A stretch of 64,000 nt of DNA from Vibrio caribbeanicus ATCC BAA-2122 (GTDB taxonomy: Bacteria; Pseudomonadota; Gammaproteobacteria; Enterobacterales; Vibrionaceae), in assembly GCF_000165125.1 (NCBI RefSeq), contig NZ_AEIU01000081.1, positions 19,553 through 83,552 on the forward strand. The letters run 5' to 3'. Position numbers and translations under genes: made by a program. The first letter of the stretch is position 1. Each line of letters opens with the position of its first letter. The notes beneath the pieces are model-generated. The model had not been told where the DNA came from. It saw only the letters and a list, made by a program, of their open reading frames with translations, and ran no database searches. Shown one piece after another: positions 46,223-57,596 of the stretch.

Positions 46223-47254
46223 ATGAACAAACTTTCTCTAGCCGAACTGGCAAGCATTACCTCCGGTACGCTTTACGGCGACGCCGATGTTACTGTTTCA
46301 GCAGTAGCACCAATGCAAAAAGCACAGGAAGGGGATGTAACCTTCCTTTCGGATGCAAAATACGCAAAGTACTTACCAGAGTGTAAAGCGAGCGTGGTGA
46401 TGGTTAAGGAAAACCAGCGTGAATTATGTCAATCCAATGTACTGGTCGTCGAAGACCCTTATGTCGCATTTGCTCGGGTAGTTCAAGCTTTGGATTCGAC
46501 GCCTCTACCCGCAGACAAAATAGAGGCATCAGCTGTTATTGCCAGTGATGTTAAGCTGGGAACTGGTGTCTGTATTGGTGCGAATGCCGTTATCGAAACG
46601 GGTGTTGAGCTGGGTGACAATGTCATTATTGGAGCAGGCTGTTTCATCGGTAAAGGAGCCAAAATTGGTGCCAATACTAAGTTATGGGCGAATGTTTCCA
46701 TTTATCATGACGTAATTTTAGGCTCAGAATGCTTAGTACAATCTAATGCAGTTATTGGCTCGGATGGCTTTGGCTACGCGAATGATAAAGGTGAGTGGAT
46801 TAAAATTCCTCAACTGGGCTCTGTTAAAATTGGTAATCGAGTGGAGATCGGCGCGTGTACATCAATTGATCGAGGCGCGCTAGAAGATACTGTGATTGAG
46901 GATAACGTGATTATCGATAATCAATTACAAATCGCTCATAATGTACACATCGGATATGGTTCAGCAATGGCCGGTGGTACGATTGTCGCCGGCAGTACCA
47001 AAATTGGTAAGTACTGTATGATTGGTGGGGCGAGTGTCCTCAATGGTCATATCGAAATTACAGATGGCGTTACCATTACCGGTATGGGAATGGTCATGCG
47101 TAGCATCGATCAGAAAGGTGTTTATTCTTCAGGTATTCCACTACAGCCTAACAAGGAGTGGAGGAAAACTGCAGCTCGAGTTCATCGTATTGATGACATG
47201 AATAAGCGACTGAAATTGATAGAAAAGCAGCTGGAAAACTCAGCAGATAGCTGA
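46223..47254 (+). CDS. lpxD: LpxD, UDP-3-O-acylglucosamine N-acyltransferase
   Basis: 343 residues from ATG 46223; a TTG at 46217 adjoins the skp stop. It adds the N-linked hydroxyacyl chain in lipid A synthesis. The N-terminal uridine-binding domain (1-100) has [15 protein letters not shown]. The left-handed beta helix of hexapeptide repeats (about 105-310) includes [18 protein letters not shown] and [11 protein letters not shown], with the catalytic His in IAHNV. A terminator follows before fabZ. Confidence 0.95.
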   Translation: MNKLSLAELASITSGTLYGDADVTVSAVAPMQKAQEGDVTFLSDAKYAKYLPECKASVVMVKENQRELCQSNVLVVEDPYVAFARVVQALDSTPLPADKIEASAVIASDVKLGTGVCIGANAVIETGVELGDNVIIGAGCFIGKGAKIGANTKLWANVSIYHDVILGSECLVQSNAVIGSDGFGYANDKGEWIKIPQLGSVKIGNRVEIGACTSIDRGALEDTVIEDNVIIDNQLQIAHNVHIGYGSAMAGGTIVAGSTKIGKYCMIGGASVLNGHIEITDGVTITGMGMVMRSIDQKGVYSSGIPLQPNKEWRKTAARVHRIDDMNKRLKLIEKQLENSADS

Positions 47255-47266
47255 AAATAAGCTGAT

Positions 47267-47294
47267 AAAAGACTCGCTCGTCGCGGGTCTTTTT
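47267..47294 (+). terminator. Terminator-like stem between lpxD and fabZ
   Basis: AAAAGACTCGC pairs with GCGGGTCTTTT (one wobble) and ends in TTTTATT. It may attenuate transcription within the lpx cluster. Confidence 0.65.
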
Positions 47295-47341
47295 ATTCGA
47301 TGTTACATACACTACAAGTATTTTTAAATAGGAACACGACG

Positions 47342-47794
47342 TTGATAACTGAATCAAAAATGATGGATATCACTGAAATTCAAGAGCTTCTTCCTCATCG
47401 CTACCCATTCTTGATGATTGATAGGGTGCTCGACTTTCAAGAAGAAAAATTCCTCAAAGCGATTAAGAATGTCTCAGTAAATGAGCCTCAGTTTACAGGC
47501 CATTTTCCTCAGCTTCCCGTATTTCCTGGTGTTTTGATCTTGGAAGCAATGGCACAGGCAACCGGTTTGTTAGCATTTAAGTCATTTGGAGCGCCTTCTG
47601 AAAATGAGCTATATTATTTTGCCAGCGTCGATGGTGCTAAATTCCGTAAGCCTGTCGTCCCTGGTGACCAGTTAGTTATTGAAGTTGAATTTTTAAAGGA
47701 ACGCCGTGGCATCGCCGCTTTTAGTGGCAAAGCGTTAGTCGACGGTGAAGTCGTATGTTCTGCTGAGTTAAAATGTGCTCGTCGAGAGTTTTAA
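47342..47794 (+). CDS. fabZ: FabZ, 3-hydroxyacyl-ACP dehydratase
   Basis: 150 residues from TTG 47342 (AGGA 8 bases upstream), the usual FabZ length; the frame is open to 47300. Catalyses dehydration in fatty acid elongation and sets the pool of hydroxyacyl-ACP shared with LpxA/LpxD. The hot-dog motif is [14 protein letters not shown], and the catalytic His/Glu lie in [21 protein letters not shown]. It ends one base before the lpxA start. Confidence 0.94.
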   Translation: MITESKMMDITEIQELLPHRYPFLMIDRVLDFQEEKFLKAIKNVSVNEPQFTGHFPQLPVFPGVLILEAMAQATGLLAFKSFGAPSENELYYFASVDGAKFRKPVVPGDQLVIEVEFLKERRGIAAFSGKALVDGEVVCSAELKCARREF

Positions 47795-47795
47795 T

Positions 47796-48584
47796 ATGAT
47801 TCATGAAAGTGCGAAGATCCATCCCTCGGCAGTGATCGAAGAGGGAGCAAAAATTGGTGCTCACGTCAGTGTTGGGCCTTTTACTTACATCACAGCCAAT
47901 GTTGAAATAGGTGAAGATACGGAGATAATGTCTCATGTTGTCATCAAAGGCCATACCAAAATTGGTCGTGAAAACCGTATTTTTCCTCATGCTGTTATCG
48001 GGGAAGAAAATCAAGATAAAAAATACGGCGGTGAAGATACAACAGTCGTGATTGGTGACCGAAACGTATTTCGGGAAGCTGTGCAAGTTCATCGAGGAAC
48101 GGCTCAAGATAAAGCGACAACCCTAATCGGTGACGATAATTTATTTTGTGTTAATGCCCACATTGCACATGATGTGATCGTCGGTAATCATACCCATATC
48201 GGTAATAATGCTATTCTTGGCGGGCATGTCACTGTTGAAGATTATGCTGGAGTTATGGCCCTATCTGCGATCCATCCATTTTGTTCGGTAGGTGCATATG
48301 CTTATATCGGTGGTTGTTCCGCGGTAGTGCAAGACGTACCGGCTTATGTTCTTGCTCAAGGGAATCATGCAACGCCATTCGGTTTAAACCTCGTAGGCCT
48401 TAAAAGAAATGGCTTTGAGAAACCAGAGATCAGAGCAATACAAAAAGCCTATAAGGAAATCTATCGTTCTGGAAAAACAATGGAAGAAGTGAAGCCCACT
48501 TTGGTTGAAATGGCTCAAACTTGGCCTTCTATTCAGCGTCTTATTGATGTTTTAGAGACGACAGAACGCGGTATTATTCGTTAA
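47796..48584 (+). CDS. lpxA: LpxA, UDP-GlcNAc O-acyltransferase
   Basis: 262 residues from ATG 47796. It adds the first hydroxyacyl chain to UDP-GlcNAc in lipid A synthesis. Hexapeptide-repeat beta helix with the catalytic His in FCVNAHIAHDVIVGN, and a helical C-terminal part. The frame extends into fabZ (47775). Downstream lie a repeat fragment and a terminator before lpxB. Confidence 0.95.
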   Translation: MIHESAKIHPSAVIEEGAKIGAHVSVGPFTYITANVEIGEDTEIMSHVVIKGHTKIGRENRIFPHAVIGEENQDKKYGGEDTTVVIGDRNVFREAVQVHRGTAQDKATTLIGDDNLFCVNAHIAHDVIVGNHTHIGNNAILGGHVTVEDYAGVMALSAIHPFCSVGAYAYIGGCSAVVQDVPAYVLAQGNHATPFGLNLVGLKRNGFEKPEIRAIQKAYKEIYRSGKTMEEVKPTLVEMAQTWPSIQRLIDVLETTERGIIR

Positions 48585-48597
48585 GCTATCGCTAGCA

Positions 48598-48627
48598 TGC
48601 CCAAGTACTATTCAGTTGTATGGGTAT
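48598..48627. repeat. Degenerate copy of the intergenic repeat
   Basis: TGCCCAAGTACTATTCAGTT followed by GTATGGGTATA: altered left and right ends only, like the minimal copy at 35330. It lies between lpxA and lpxB. Confidence 0.5.
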
Positions 48628-48664
48628 AAAGATCGCACTCCTCATCGGTTGCGATCTTTTTTGT
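48628..48664 (+). terminator. Terminator between lpxA and lpxB
   Basis: AAAGATCGC (48628-48636) pairs with GCGATCTTT (48651-48659), then TTTTG. lpxB should therefore need its own promoter or readthrough. Confidence 0.8.
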
Positions 48665-48717
48665 ATTTTGTTCACTAAAATATTTTCCCTTAAGTTGGGA
48701 ATTCATTTGAGGTAAAA

Positions 48718-49872
48718 ATGGGCAGACCATTACGTATCGGCATTGTTGCAGGGGAGCTCTCAGGAGACACGCTGGGAGAGGGGTTGATGATATCAATCAA
48801 GAAACAGTATCCCGATGCTGTTTTTGTTGGTATCGGTGGACCAAAGATGATCGCTCAAGGCTGCGAATCTCTTTTCGATATGGAAGAGCTTGCTGTTATG
48901 GGTTTGGTTGAAGTTTTGGGGCGACTACCGCGTTTACTCAAAGTAAAGGCTTCGTTAGTACGATATTTTACGCAAACCCCTCCAGATGTTTTTGTCGGTA
49001 TCGATGCGCCAGATTTTAATTTACGTTTAGAAAAAAGTCTTAAAGACCAAGGTATTAAAACTGTTCATTATGTGAGCCCTTCGGTATGGGCTTGGCGTCA
49101 AAAACGTATTTATAAAATTGCCGCAGCAACGGATCTTGTGTTGGCATTTTTGCCGTTTGAAAAAGCCTTTTATGATAAATTTAATGTCCCTTGTGAGTTT
49201 ATTGGCCATACTTTGGCCGACTCAATACCGCTGGAAAATGATAAACAACCAGCAAGGCTCGCACTGGGTATAGAAAATAGTGATAAAAAATGGCTTGCCG
49301 TTCTTCCTGGTAGCCGCGGTAGTGAACTAAAAATGCTTGCCGAACCTTTTATCAGTGCTTGTAAAATTTTAAAACAGCAGCACCCCGATCTTGGTTTTGT
49401 AGTGGCTTTGGTTAATGACAAGCGCCGTGAACAATTTGAGCAAACATGGAAGCAAATTGCCCCTGAGCTTGATTTTATATTGGTTAACGATACGGCAAAA
49501 ACTGTGATTACGGCTTGTGATATGGCGATGCTAGCATCAGGTACTGTTGCTTTGGAATGCATGTTACTCAAAAGGCCTATGGTTGTTGGTTATCGAGTTA
49601 ACCCTATCACCGCCTATATCGCAAAAAAACTTGTCAAAACGGACTATGTTTCACTGCCGAATATTTTGGCAGACAAAGAGCTGGTCAAAGAGCTTCTTTT
49701 AGAGGACTGCACGCCAAAAAATTTAGCCGATGAGATCAACTGTTTGATGGGCGAGAAAGGCCAAAATATGGTGCAAGAATTTGCGTCATTACATCATACT
49801 ATTCGGAAAGGAGCGGACGATCAGGCTGCTAATGCGGTTATCAATTTAATTAGGGATAAAAATAAACAATGA
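48718..49872 (+). CDS. lpxB: LpxB, lipid-A-disaccharide synthase
   Basis: 384 residues. It joins UDP-diacylglucosamine and lipid X into the tetraacyl disaccharide (GT19 glycosyltransferase). Motifs: [54 protein letters not shown] and [13 protein letters not shown]. Ribosome binding site GAGGT. It overlaps rnhB by four bases (ATGA). Confidence 0.95.
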   Translation: MGRPLRIGIVAGELSGDTLGEGLMISIKKQYPDAVFVGIGGPKMIAQGCESLFDMEELAVMGLVEVLGRLPRLLKVKASLVRYFTQTPPDVFVGIDAPDFNLRLEKSLKDQGIKTVHYVSPSVWAWRQKRIYKIAAATDLVLAFLPFEKAFYDKFNVPCEFIGHTLADSIPLENDKQPARLALGIENSDKKWLAVLPGSRGSELKMLAEPFISACKILKQQHPDLGFVVALVNDKRREQFEQTWKQIAPELDFILVNDTAKTVITACDMAMLASGTVALECMLLKRPMVVGYRVNPITAYIAKKLVKTDYVSLPNILADKELVKELLLEDCTPKNLADEINCLMGEKGQNMVQEFASLHHTIRKGADDQAANAVINLIRDKNKQ

Positions 49873-50477
49873 GCAAAGTGTTGTCACCATTTGAATACCC
49901 TATCGGATATCAATCTATCGCTGGTGTCGATGAAGTAGGGCGTGGACCTTTAGTTGGAGATGTTGTCACGGCAGCGGTTATTCTAGATCCTAATCGTCCG
50001 ATCGTTGGCTTAAATGACTCGAAAAAGCTTTCAGAGAAAAAACGTCTCGCACTTTTCCCAGAGATAAAAGAAAAAGCATTAGCATGGTCAATCGGCCGTT
50101 GTTCTCCGGTTGAAATAGATAAACTCAATATTCTTCATGCGACTATGGTTGCAATGCAGCGTGCTATTGAAAATCTGAATATTATGCCTGATCTGGCTCT
50201 GATTGATGGTAACCGTTGCCCTCACTTACCTATGGCTGCTCAATCTGTGGTGAAAGGTGACCTGCGAGTAGCCGAAATTAGTGCTGCGTCCATTATTGCC
50301 AAAGTAGTTCGGGATAGTGAAATGGCACAGCTGGATAGTTTATACCCCGAATACGGTTTTGCGCAGCATAAAGGTTACCCAACCAAAGCTCATTTAAACG
50401 CAATTGAAGCCCATGGGGTCATTGAGCAACATCGCAAAAGCTTTAAACCCGTCAAACGGGCTCTTGGGCTAGATTAA
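49869..50477 (+). CDS. rnhB: RnhB, ribonuclease HII
   Basis: 202 residues. It removes ribonucleotides misincorporated in DNA and RNA primers. The catalytic acidic residues lie in [15 protein letters not shown] (Asp-Glu), ALIDGN (Asp) and SIIAKVVRD (Asp). Co-translated with lpxB. A 9-bp inverted repeat GGTTATTTT/AAAATAACC (50501-50523) lies between it and dnaE. Confidence 0.95.
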   Translation: MSKVLSPFEYPIGYQSIAGVDEVGRGPLVGDVVTAAVILDPNRPIVGLNDSKKLSEKKRLALFPEIKEKALAWSIGRCSPVEIDKLNILHATMVAMQRAIENLNIMPDLALIDGNRCPHLPMAAQSVVKGDLRVAEISAASIIAKVVRDSEMAQLDSLYPEYGFAQHKGYPTKAHLNAIEAHGVIEQHRKSFKPVKRALGLD

Positions 50478-50564
50478 AAGTACTTTAAGGTGTTTAAATT
50501 GGTTATTTTCACATAAAATAACCACGAAAGATTCTCCAAGCTATCAATTTTCCGGACGTTACAC

Positions 50565-53500
50565 ATGTCAGAACCTAAGTTTATTCACCTTCGAGTCCAC
50601 AGTGACTTTTCCATGGTTGATGGGTTATCTAAGGTTCCAGCCTTAGTCAAAAAAGTCGCTGAAATGGGAATGCCTGCGGTGGCCCTGACCGATTTTACCA
50701 ACCTATGTGGGCTGGTGAAATTTTATGGATCGGCTCATAGTAGCGGAGTTAAGCCAATTATAGGTGCTGACTTTCTCATGCAATCCGAGGAGTTTGGAGA
50801 AGAACTGACTCGCATTACAGTATTAGCGGCAGATAATCTCGGATACAAAAATCTGACCCTGCTCATTTCTAAAGCCTATCTTAGGGGGCATATACAGCAC
50901 CATCCTGTGATTGATAAAAAGTGGCTTGCTGAATTGTCCCAAGGACTAATTGTATTATCTGGAGGCCGAAGTGGTGAGATAGGAAAAGCCCTTTTAAAAG
51001 GGAATCAACATGTTGCTTCTCAATGTGTTGATTTTTATAAAGAGTATTTTCCTGACAGATTTTATCTAGAATTGACTAGAACTGGGCGTGCTGATGAGGA
51101 AGCCTATCTGCACTTTGCACTGGAGTTGGCAGAAATAACCCAGTTACCTGTTGTAGCGACTAATGAAGTTGTGATCTTAGATGACTCTTTTTTTGAGGCT
51201 CATGAAATACGAGTTGCTATTCATGATGGTTACACTCTCGAAGACCCAAGAAGGCCTAAAAATTATAGCTCGCAACAATACTTGCGCAGTGAACAAGAAA
51301 TGTGTGAGCTGTTTTCTGATATTCCTGAAGCTTTAGAAAATAGCGTAGAAATTGCCAAAAGATGTAATGTAACTGTGCGTCTCGGAGAGTATTTTTTACC
51401 GGCGTTTCCAACCGATGGAATGGAAGAAACTGAGTTCTTGATCAAAAAGTCTCAGCAAGGATTGGAAGAACGTTTAGAGTTTCTTTTTCCTGATCCGAAC
51501 ACTCGTGCGCAGCGTCGTCCCGAATACGACGAAAGACTTCAAGTAGAATTGGAAGTTATTAATAACATGGGCTTTCCTGGCTACTTTTTGATAGTCATGG
51601 AGTTTATTCAGTGGTCAAAAGATAATGCGATCCCCGTTGGGCCGGGGCGTGGTTCGGGTGCAGGTTCGCTAGTCGCTTATGCGCTAAAAATTACCGATTT
51701 GGATCCACTTGAATACGATTTGCTGTTCGAACGTTTCCTTAACCCAGAACGGGTTTCTATGCCTGACTTTGATGTCGACTTCTGTATGGACAAGCGTGAT
51801 CAGGTGATAGATCACGTAGCTGAGATGTATGGCCGAGATGCGGTGTCTCAGATCATTACTTTTGGAACCATGGCTGCGAAAGCGGTTATTCGTGATGTGG
51901 GCCGAGTACTTGGTCATGGGTTTGGCTTCGTTGATCGTATTTCGAAACTAGTTCCACCTGATCCGGGTATGACATTAGAAAAGGCATTTCAAGCCGAGCC
52001 TGCTCTGCCAGAGCTTTACAATAACGATGAAGAAATTAAAGAGCTCATCGATATGTGTCGGATTTTGGAAGGGTGTACTCGAAATGCCGGTAAACACGCA
52101 GGTGGCGTCGTTATCTCCCCAACGACAATTACTGACTTTGCTCCCATCTATGCTGATGCAGAAGGGCACTTCCCTGTCACACAGTTTGACAAGAATGATG
52201 TTGAGACAGCAGGCTTGGTTAAGTTTGACTTCTTGGGACTACGTACTTTAACCATTATTGATTGGGCTCTTGGGTTAATTAACCCAAGATTAGAGCGAGA
52301 AGGTAAGCTTCCGGTCGTTATTGAATCTATTCCTTTGCAAGACCAAGCTTCGTTCAACTTATTACAAAATGCAGAGACAACCGCGGTCTTTCAGCTCGAA
52401 TCACGAGGAATGAAAGAACTGATCAAACGACTTCAGCCTGACTGTTTTGAAGATATTATCGCACTGGTGGCACTTTTCAGACCAGGACCACTTCAGTCAG
52501 GGATGGTTGATAACTTCATTGATAGGAAACACGGGCGTGAGGCGATCTCTTATCCTGATGAAACTTGGCAGCATGAGTCGCTAAAAGAAACACTAGACCC
52601 CACTTACGGCATCATTTTGTATCAAGAACAAGTGATGCAAATTGCTCAAATCTTGGCAGGTTATACGCTCGGTGGAGCGGATATGCTGCGTCGAGCCATG
52701 GGTAAGAAAAAGCCTGAGGAGATGGCCAAACAGCGAGGTACCTTTAAAGAAGGGGCTGAGAAAAATGGCGTAAATGGCGAACTTGCAATGAAAATCTTCG
52801 ATTTGGTTGAGAAGTTTGCAGGCTATGGTTTTAACAAATCTCACTCTGCCGCTTATGCGCTTGTTTCGTACCAGACCCTATGGTTGAAAACACACTATCC
52901 AGCCGAGTTCATGGCCGCCGTTATGACGGCAGATATGGACAATACGGAAAAAGTTGTTGGTTTAGTTGACGAATGTATTCGTATGAAGTTAAAGGTTCTT
53001 CCTCCTGACATTAACTCTGGCGTCTATCGTTTTAATGTTGATGAGACTGGAGCCATTGTCTACGGTATCGGGGCTATCAAAGGGGTCGGCGAAGGACCAA
53101 TTGAAGCCATTCTTACCGCGCGGGAGAAAGGTGGACATTTTAAAGATTTATTCGATTTTTGTGCGCGGATTGATCTGAAAAAAGTGAACAAACGTGTTAT
53201 CGAAAAGCTTATTTATGCTGGAGCATTAGACCGACTAGGTCCACACCGAGCTGCAATGATGGCTTCTTTAAATGATGCGGTAAAAGCGGCAAGCCAACAT
53301 CATCAGGCTGAGTCTTTTGGCCAAACAGATCTATTTGGTGTTTTAACCCAAGCTCCCGATGAAATTGAAAAAAAATACACTCAGGTAGCACCATGGCCAG
53401 AAAAAGTCTGGTTAGAGGGAGAGCGTGATACACTCGGATTGTATCTAACAGGGCATCCAATTAATGCTTATTTAAGGGAACTTACCAAGTATACTAGTTG

Positions 53501-54044
53501 TCGACTAAAGGACGCCACTCCAACACGGCGAGATCAAAGTGTTACTGTTTCCGGTTTGGTTATCGCTGCAAGGGTTATGACGACAAAACGCGGCTCCCGA
53601 ATCGGTATCATGACACTGGATGATAGGAGCGGTCGTATGGAGGTCATGCTCTTTTCAGATGCACTTGACCGCTATGCCGAAATGTTAGAAAAAGATAAAA
53701 TATTGGTGGTTTCTGGACAGGTCAGCTTTGATGATTTCAATGGCGGCCTTAAAATGTCCGCGCGTGAAGTGATGGATCTGGGATCCGCCCGAGAAAAATA
53801 TGCACGGGGACTATCCATCTCGATCGATGAATCCCAAATTGATCAAGCGTTCTTTGAACGTTTCAGTAAGATATTGGAGCCCTACCGGGCAGGGAGTGTT
53901 CCTGTTCGTGTATACTATCAGCGCTCGGACGCGCGTGCATGTTTAACGCTAGGCACTGAATGGCGGGTTACGCCCAGTGATGCGTTGCTAGATGAATTAA
54001 GAAAACTACTTGGCAATGATCAAGTGGAACTCGAGTTTAACTAA
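50565..54044 (+). CDS. dnaE: DnaE, DNA polymerase III alpha subunit
   Basis: 1159 residues, the standard gammaproteobacterial length (1160 in E. coli). Main replicative polymerase. PHP domain ([17 protein letters not shown] at the start), palm active site with [10 protein letters not shown] (the acidic pair) and an earlier [16 protein letters not shown], finger region [23 protein letters not shown] split over about residues 755-780, and an OB-fold near 985-1060. It pairs with DnaQ (62389) for proofreading. Confidence 0.97.
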   Translation: MSEPKFIHLRVHSDFSMVDGLSKVPALVKKVAEMGMPAVALTDFTNLCGLVKFYGSAHSSGVKPIIGADFLMQSEEFGEELTRITVLAADNLGYKNLTLLISKAYLRGHIQHHPVIDKKWLAELSQGLIVLSGGRSGEIGKALLKGNQHVASQCVDFYKEYFPDRFYLELTRTGRADEEAYLHFALELAEITQLPVVATNEVVILDDSFFEAHEIRVAIHDGYTLEDPRRPKNYSSQQYLRSEQEMCELFSDIPEALENSVEIAKRCNVTVRLGEYFLPAFPTDGMEETEFLIKKSQQGLEERLEFLFPDPNTRAQRRPEYDERLQVELEVINNMGFPGYFLIVMEFIQWSKDNAIPVGPGRGSGAGSLVAYALKITDLDPLEYDLLFERFLNPERVSMPDFDVDFCMDKRDQVIDHVAEMYGRDAVSQIITFGTMAAKAVIRDVGRVLGHGFGFVDRISKLVPPDPGMTLEKAFQAEPALPELYNNDEEIKELIDMCRILEGCTRNAGKHAGGVVISPTTITDFAPIYADAEGHFPVTQFDKNDVETAGLVKFDFLGLRTLTIIDWALGLINPRLEREGKLPVVIESIPLQDQASFNLLQNAETTAVFQLESRGMKELIKRLQPDCFEDIIALVALFRPGPLQSGMVDNFIDRKHGREAISYPDETWQHESLKETLDPTYGIILYQEQVMQIAQILAGYTLGGADMLRRAMGKKKPEEMAKQRGTFKEGAEKNGVNGELAMKIFDLVEKFAGYGFNKSHSAAYALVSYQTLWLKTHYPAEFMAAVMTADMDNTEKVVGLVDECIRMKLKVLPPDINSGVYRFNVDETGAIVYGIGAIKGVGEGPIEAILTAREKGGHFKDLFDFCARIDLKKVNKRVIEKLIYAGALDRLGPHRAAMMASLNDAVKAASQHHQAESFGQTDLFGVLTQAPDEIEKKYTQVAPWPEKVWLEGERDTLGLYLTGHPINAYLRELTKYTSCRLKDATPTRRDQSVTVSGLVIAARVMTTKRGSRIGIMTLDDRSGRMEVMLFSDALDRYAEMLEKDKILVVSGQVSFDDFNGGLKMSAREVMDLGSAREKYARGLSISIDESQIDQAFFERFSKILEPYRAGSVPVRVYYQRSDARACLTLGTEWRVTPSDALLDELRKLLGNDQVELEFN

Positions 54045-54083
54045 GTCTGTTGGGAAGACCGATGGATGACAAAGGATCGATAA

Positions 54084-55043
54084 ATGAGCCTAAATTTTTT
54101 AGAATTTGAAAAGCCGATTGCTGAGTTAGAAGCCAAAATTGAAGCACTGCGCAGTGTTTCACGTCACGGTGGTGAATCAGGTGTTGATCTTGATAAAGAA
54201 ATCGAACAACTAGAGAAAAAAAGCCTAGAACTAAAAAAGAGAACTTTTAGTGATCTAGGTGCTTGGGAGACAGCTCAGATGGCTCGTCACCCTCAACGTC
54301 CATACACGCTGGATTATATTGAGCACGTCTTTACTGAATTTGAAGAGTTAGCAGGCGATCGACACTATGCGGATGATAAGGCTATTGTTGGTGGTATGGC
54401 TCGTTTAAATGGTCGTCCAGTGATGATCATTGGTCATCAAAAGGGCCGTGAAACGAAAGAAAAAGTTAGACGTAACTTCGGTATGCCTAAACCTGAAGGT
54501 TACCGTAAAGCGCTGCGTTTAATGCAAATGGCCGAGCGCTTTAATATGCCGATCATTACTTTTATTGATACCGCAGGTGCTTATCCAGGTGTAGGCGCAG
54601 AAGAGCGCGGGCAGTCCGAAGCGATTGCAACCAACTTGAAAGTGATGGCTGGGTTGAAAGTGCCGGTGATATGTAACGTTATCGGTGAAGGTGGCTCTGG
54701 TGGTGCATTGGCGATTGGCGTCGGTGACTACGTGAATATGTTACAGTATTCAACCTATTCTGTTATCTCGCCTGAGGGGTGTGCGTCGATTTTGTGGCGT
54801 GATTCTGATAAAGCTCCTCAAGCGGCAGAAGCTATGGGACTGATTGCTCCTCGCCTCAAAGAGCTTGAGCTTATCGATGACATTATTGAAGAGCCACTAG
54901 GCGGTGCGCATCGCGATCATCAGCAGATGGCGAAAAATATGAAAGAGACATTAACTCGTCAGCTTGACGAATTGTCTCATTTTGAAAGCGATCTTCTACT
55001 TGAGCGCCGCTATCAGCGTTTGATGAGCTACGGTTATTGCTAA
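54084..55043 (+). CDS. accA: AccA, acetyl-CoA carboxylase carboxyltransferase alpha
   Basis: 319 residues, as in E. coli. With AccD it transfers CO2 from biotin to acetyl-CoA, the first step of fatty acid synthesis. N-terminal helix [20 protein letters not shown]; crotonase-type core with [38 protein letters not shown] and [15 protein letters not shown]. Downstream of dnaE, as in E. coli. Confidence 0.97.
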   Translation: MSLNFLEFEKPIAELEAKIEALRSVSRHGGESGVDLDKEIEQLEKKSLELKKRTFSDLGAWETAQMARHPQRPYTLDYIEHVFTEFEELAGDRHYADDKAIVGGMARLNGRPVMIIGHQKGRETKEKVRRNFGMPKPEGYRKALRLMQMAERFNMPIITFIDTAGAYPGVGAEERGQSEAIATNLKVMAGLKVPVICNVIGEGGSGGALAIGVGDYVNMLQYSTYSVISPEGCASILWRDSDKAPQAAEAMGLIAPRLKELELIDDIIEEPLGGAHRDHQQMAKNMKETLTRQLDELSHFESDLLLERRYQRLMSYGYC

Positions 55044-55062
55044 GTTATCTTTTATTTTAAAT

Positions 55063-55092
55063 AAGGCTGAACTTTGGTTCAGCCTTTTTTGT
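55063..55092 (+). terminator. Terminator after accA
   Basis: AAGGCTGAAC (55063-55072) pairs with GTTCAGCCTT (55077-55086), then TTTTG. Confidence 0.85.
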
Positions 55093-55148
55093 TATCAGTG
55101 ATATTATGTTGGTTTACTTAGGTATGCTCTAGATTATTCGGTTGGGTA

Positions 55149-56468
55149 ATGTTGACTATGCAAGACTTAGAAAGTGTTTTTAACTCAACGATCGAGCAGT
55201 ATATTCAGCCTCAAGGTCAGATTGTTCTTGCTTTGAGTGGCGGACTAGATTCAAGAGTTATGCTCGCTCTACTCAAAAAGTATTGTGAGAACACAGGTAG
55301 CAAAGCCATCGCGGTTCATGTTCACCATGGTTTGAGTATTCACGCCGATGACTGGGCAAAACAATGTCAGAAGTGGTGTTTAGAGTCGGGTTTGGAGTGT
55401 TTTGTTGAACATGTATCATTGGATTTGAAAGGAAAAAGCCTTGAAGAGAGCGCGCGAGATGCTCGTTATGTGGCTTTGAGTAAGCACCTTAATGAAAATG
55501 ATGTCTTGCTGACGGGGCAACATGCTGATGATCAATTAGAGACTTTTCTCCTTGCTTTAAGAAGAGGAAGCGGTCCCAGAGGGTTGTCTTGCATGCCACA
55601 AGTCGCTCCAATGGGAAATGCATTGTTGGTTAGACCGCTTCTGCATGTCAAAAGGCATGATATTGAGTCATACGCTAAAGACTCCAACTTAGAGTGGCTC
55701 AATGATGAAAGTAATCAAGATAAAAGATTTGAGCGTAATTATATTCGTCATACCATAGTGCCAAGTTTGAGTAAGCGATGGCCTCACATTCAACAATCGG
55801 TACAGAGATCTAGTGAACTTTGCGCAGAGCAAGAAGCACTGATTGAAGAGTTGATATCGGAAAAGTATCGACAGTGCTTGCGGCAAGATAAAAGTCTCAG
55901 TATTTCAAAGCTTATAGGTCATAGTGAAAACGTTCGCCGCTCCATTATTCGTATGTGGCTAAGTAACGAAAGCATTAAAATGCCAACACGATCTCAACTG
56001 GAGATAATTTGGCAGCAAGTCGCAATGGCTCAGCAAGATGCAAATCCTAAATTACAGCTTGCCAACATTGAGATTCGTCGTTTTTTAGAGGCGTTATACA
56101 TTGTTCGCGATTTCCAATCGTTGGCTAATTGGAACAAAGATATTCATTTTGAACAGCCATGCTTATTACCCGATAATCTGGGGACGCTTGTTTTAATCTC
56201 GACTGGGAATGGTCGTTTGTCGAAGCAAAGTCTTAATACTGCTCCTTTAAAAGTTATTTTTGAGCCTGAAGGTTTAGTCGCTCACCCAACGGATAGAGCA
56301 CATCGAAGAAAATTAAAGAAGTTGTTCCAAGAATACGCTGTTCCAAGTTGGATGAGGCGCCGTACACCAATATTGATGTGTGGGGAGAAGGTAGCTGCGG
56401 TAGGAGAGCTATTTGTGGACCGTGCTTTTTCGGGTGATGATTGTGATTTTGTCTGGCAGCGTTATTGA
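55149..56468 (+). CDS. tilS: TilS, tRNA(Ile) lysidine synthetase
   Basis: 439 residues. It modifies C34 of the minor tRNA-Ile to lysidine so that it reads AUA codons. The ATP pyrophosphatase PP-loop is [13 protein letters not shown] (about residues 28-40); [13 protein letters not shown] and [21 protein letters not shown] follow. The C-terminal domain has [17 protein letters not shown]. An ATG at 55158 is an alternative start. The frame of the following cytochrome gene begins 19 bases downstream. Confidence 0.94.
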   Translation: MLTMQDLESVFNSTIEQYIQPQGQIVLALSGGLDSRVMLALLKKYCENTGSKAIAVHVHHGLSIHADDWAKQCQKWCLESGLECFVEHVSLDLKGKSLEESARDARYVALSKHLNENDVLLTGQHADDQLETFLLALRRGSGPRGLSCMPQVAPMGNALLVRPLLHVKRHDIESYAKDSNLEWLNDESNQDKRFERNYIRHTIVPSLSKRWPHIQQSVQRSSELCAEQEALIEELISEKYRQCLRQDKSLSISKLIGHSENVRRSIIRMWLSNESIKMPTRSQLEIIWQQVAMAQQDANPKLQLANIEIRRFLEALYIVRDFQSLANWNKDIHFEQPCLLPDNLGTLVLISTGNGRLSKQSLNTAPLKVIFEPEGLVAHPTDRAHRRKLKKLFQEYAVPSWMRRRTPILMCGEKVAAVGELFVDRAFSGDDCDFVWQRY

Positions 56469-56487
56469 TGGAAAAGAAATTTATACA

Positions 56488-56826
56488 ATGGAGTTCAATT
56501 TGAAACAGCGGTCTATTGTTAATCTGTTTTTTTGTCTTTTACCGTTCGTATACATATCGAATTGTTATGCTTCTGGTAATATTGAGAAAGGCAAGGCACG
56601 CTCTGGCGTATGTTCTGCATGTCATGGCGAGAACGGAGTGGCTGTGATTCCAGGTTATCCAAACCTTAGAGGACAGAGTGAGCAGTACTTAGCTGAAGCT
56701 CTAACCGCATATAAAAACAAGCAGCGTGAGGGCCGTTTAGCTTCGATTATGCAGGTGCAAGCCTCCCTGCTTAGTGAGCAAGATATTAAAGACTTGGCGG
56801 CGTACTACGCCAGTCTAGATGATTAA
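56488..56826 (+). CDS. Periplasmic c-type cytochrome (class I, monohaem)
   Basis: 112 residues from ATG 56488; a TTG at 56500 with GGAG 6 bases upstream is a good alternative, giving [20 protein letters not shown]. Signal peptide ends near NCYASG. One haem site, CSACHG, with the distal Met probably in [10 protein letters not shown]; class I cytochrome c of the c553/c4 type. Expected soluble in the periplasm carrying electrons to or between respiratory complexes. The partner is unknown. Confidence 0.87.
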   Translation: MEFNLKQRSIVNLFFCLLPFVYISNCYASGNIEKGKARSGVCSACHGENGVAVIPGYPNLRGQSEQYLAEALTAYKNKQREGRLASIMQVQASLLSEQDIKDLAAYYASLDD

Positions 56827-56868
56827 ACTCATTGACCTAAATGAAACAATGACAACAGAGAAACTTAA

Positions 56869-57216
<348 letters not shown>

Positions 57217-57329
57217 TTGACAGGAAAGAGCCCAAAAGGTGCTGTTTGCAGAGGTATTCAAAAATAGTGAGCTCAAACGCGCTGCTACTTTTTTGTTGTG
57301 TAGGTTTGTTCCACATTTCTGGTTGACTG

Positions 57330-57595
57330 TATACCCAAGTAACCTCAAGATACTAGGTTTAGCGAGAGTAGATTGCTTGAAAGGCAAGGTAACGATTTGA
57401 AAATCTAGTCATCTAAATTGAAAATTGGTAACGACGTATGTAAAGCAAGACAACTCGCCCTTTGGGAGGGTGCCACAGTGCCGATTTCATCGTCAAACAA
57501 CTTGGTAAGAGTCGACTATTACGCTGCGTTATTTTCCTTGAACTCAACACTGTGGCCTCGCTCTGAATGCTGCATTTTGAAGTCACTTGGGTATA
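57330..57595. repeat. Full-length TATACCCAAGT...ACTTGGGTATA intergenic element
   Basis: 266 bases with inverted ends: TATACCCAAGTAACCTCAAG at the left and TTTTGAAGTCACTTGGGTATA (last part ACTTGGGTATA) at the right. The left half (57330-57418) matches copies at 149, 27161 and 27390; the right half (about 57497-57595) matches 26312. No ORF is carried, so it resembles a non-autonomous miniature element. The right end stops one base before the ATG of the next gene. Confidence 0.85.
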
Positions 57596-57596
57596 T

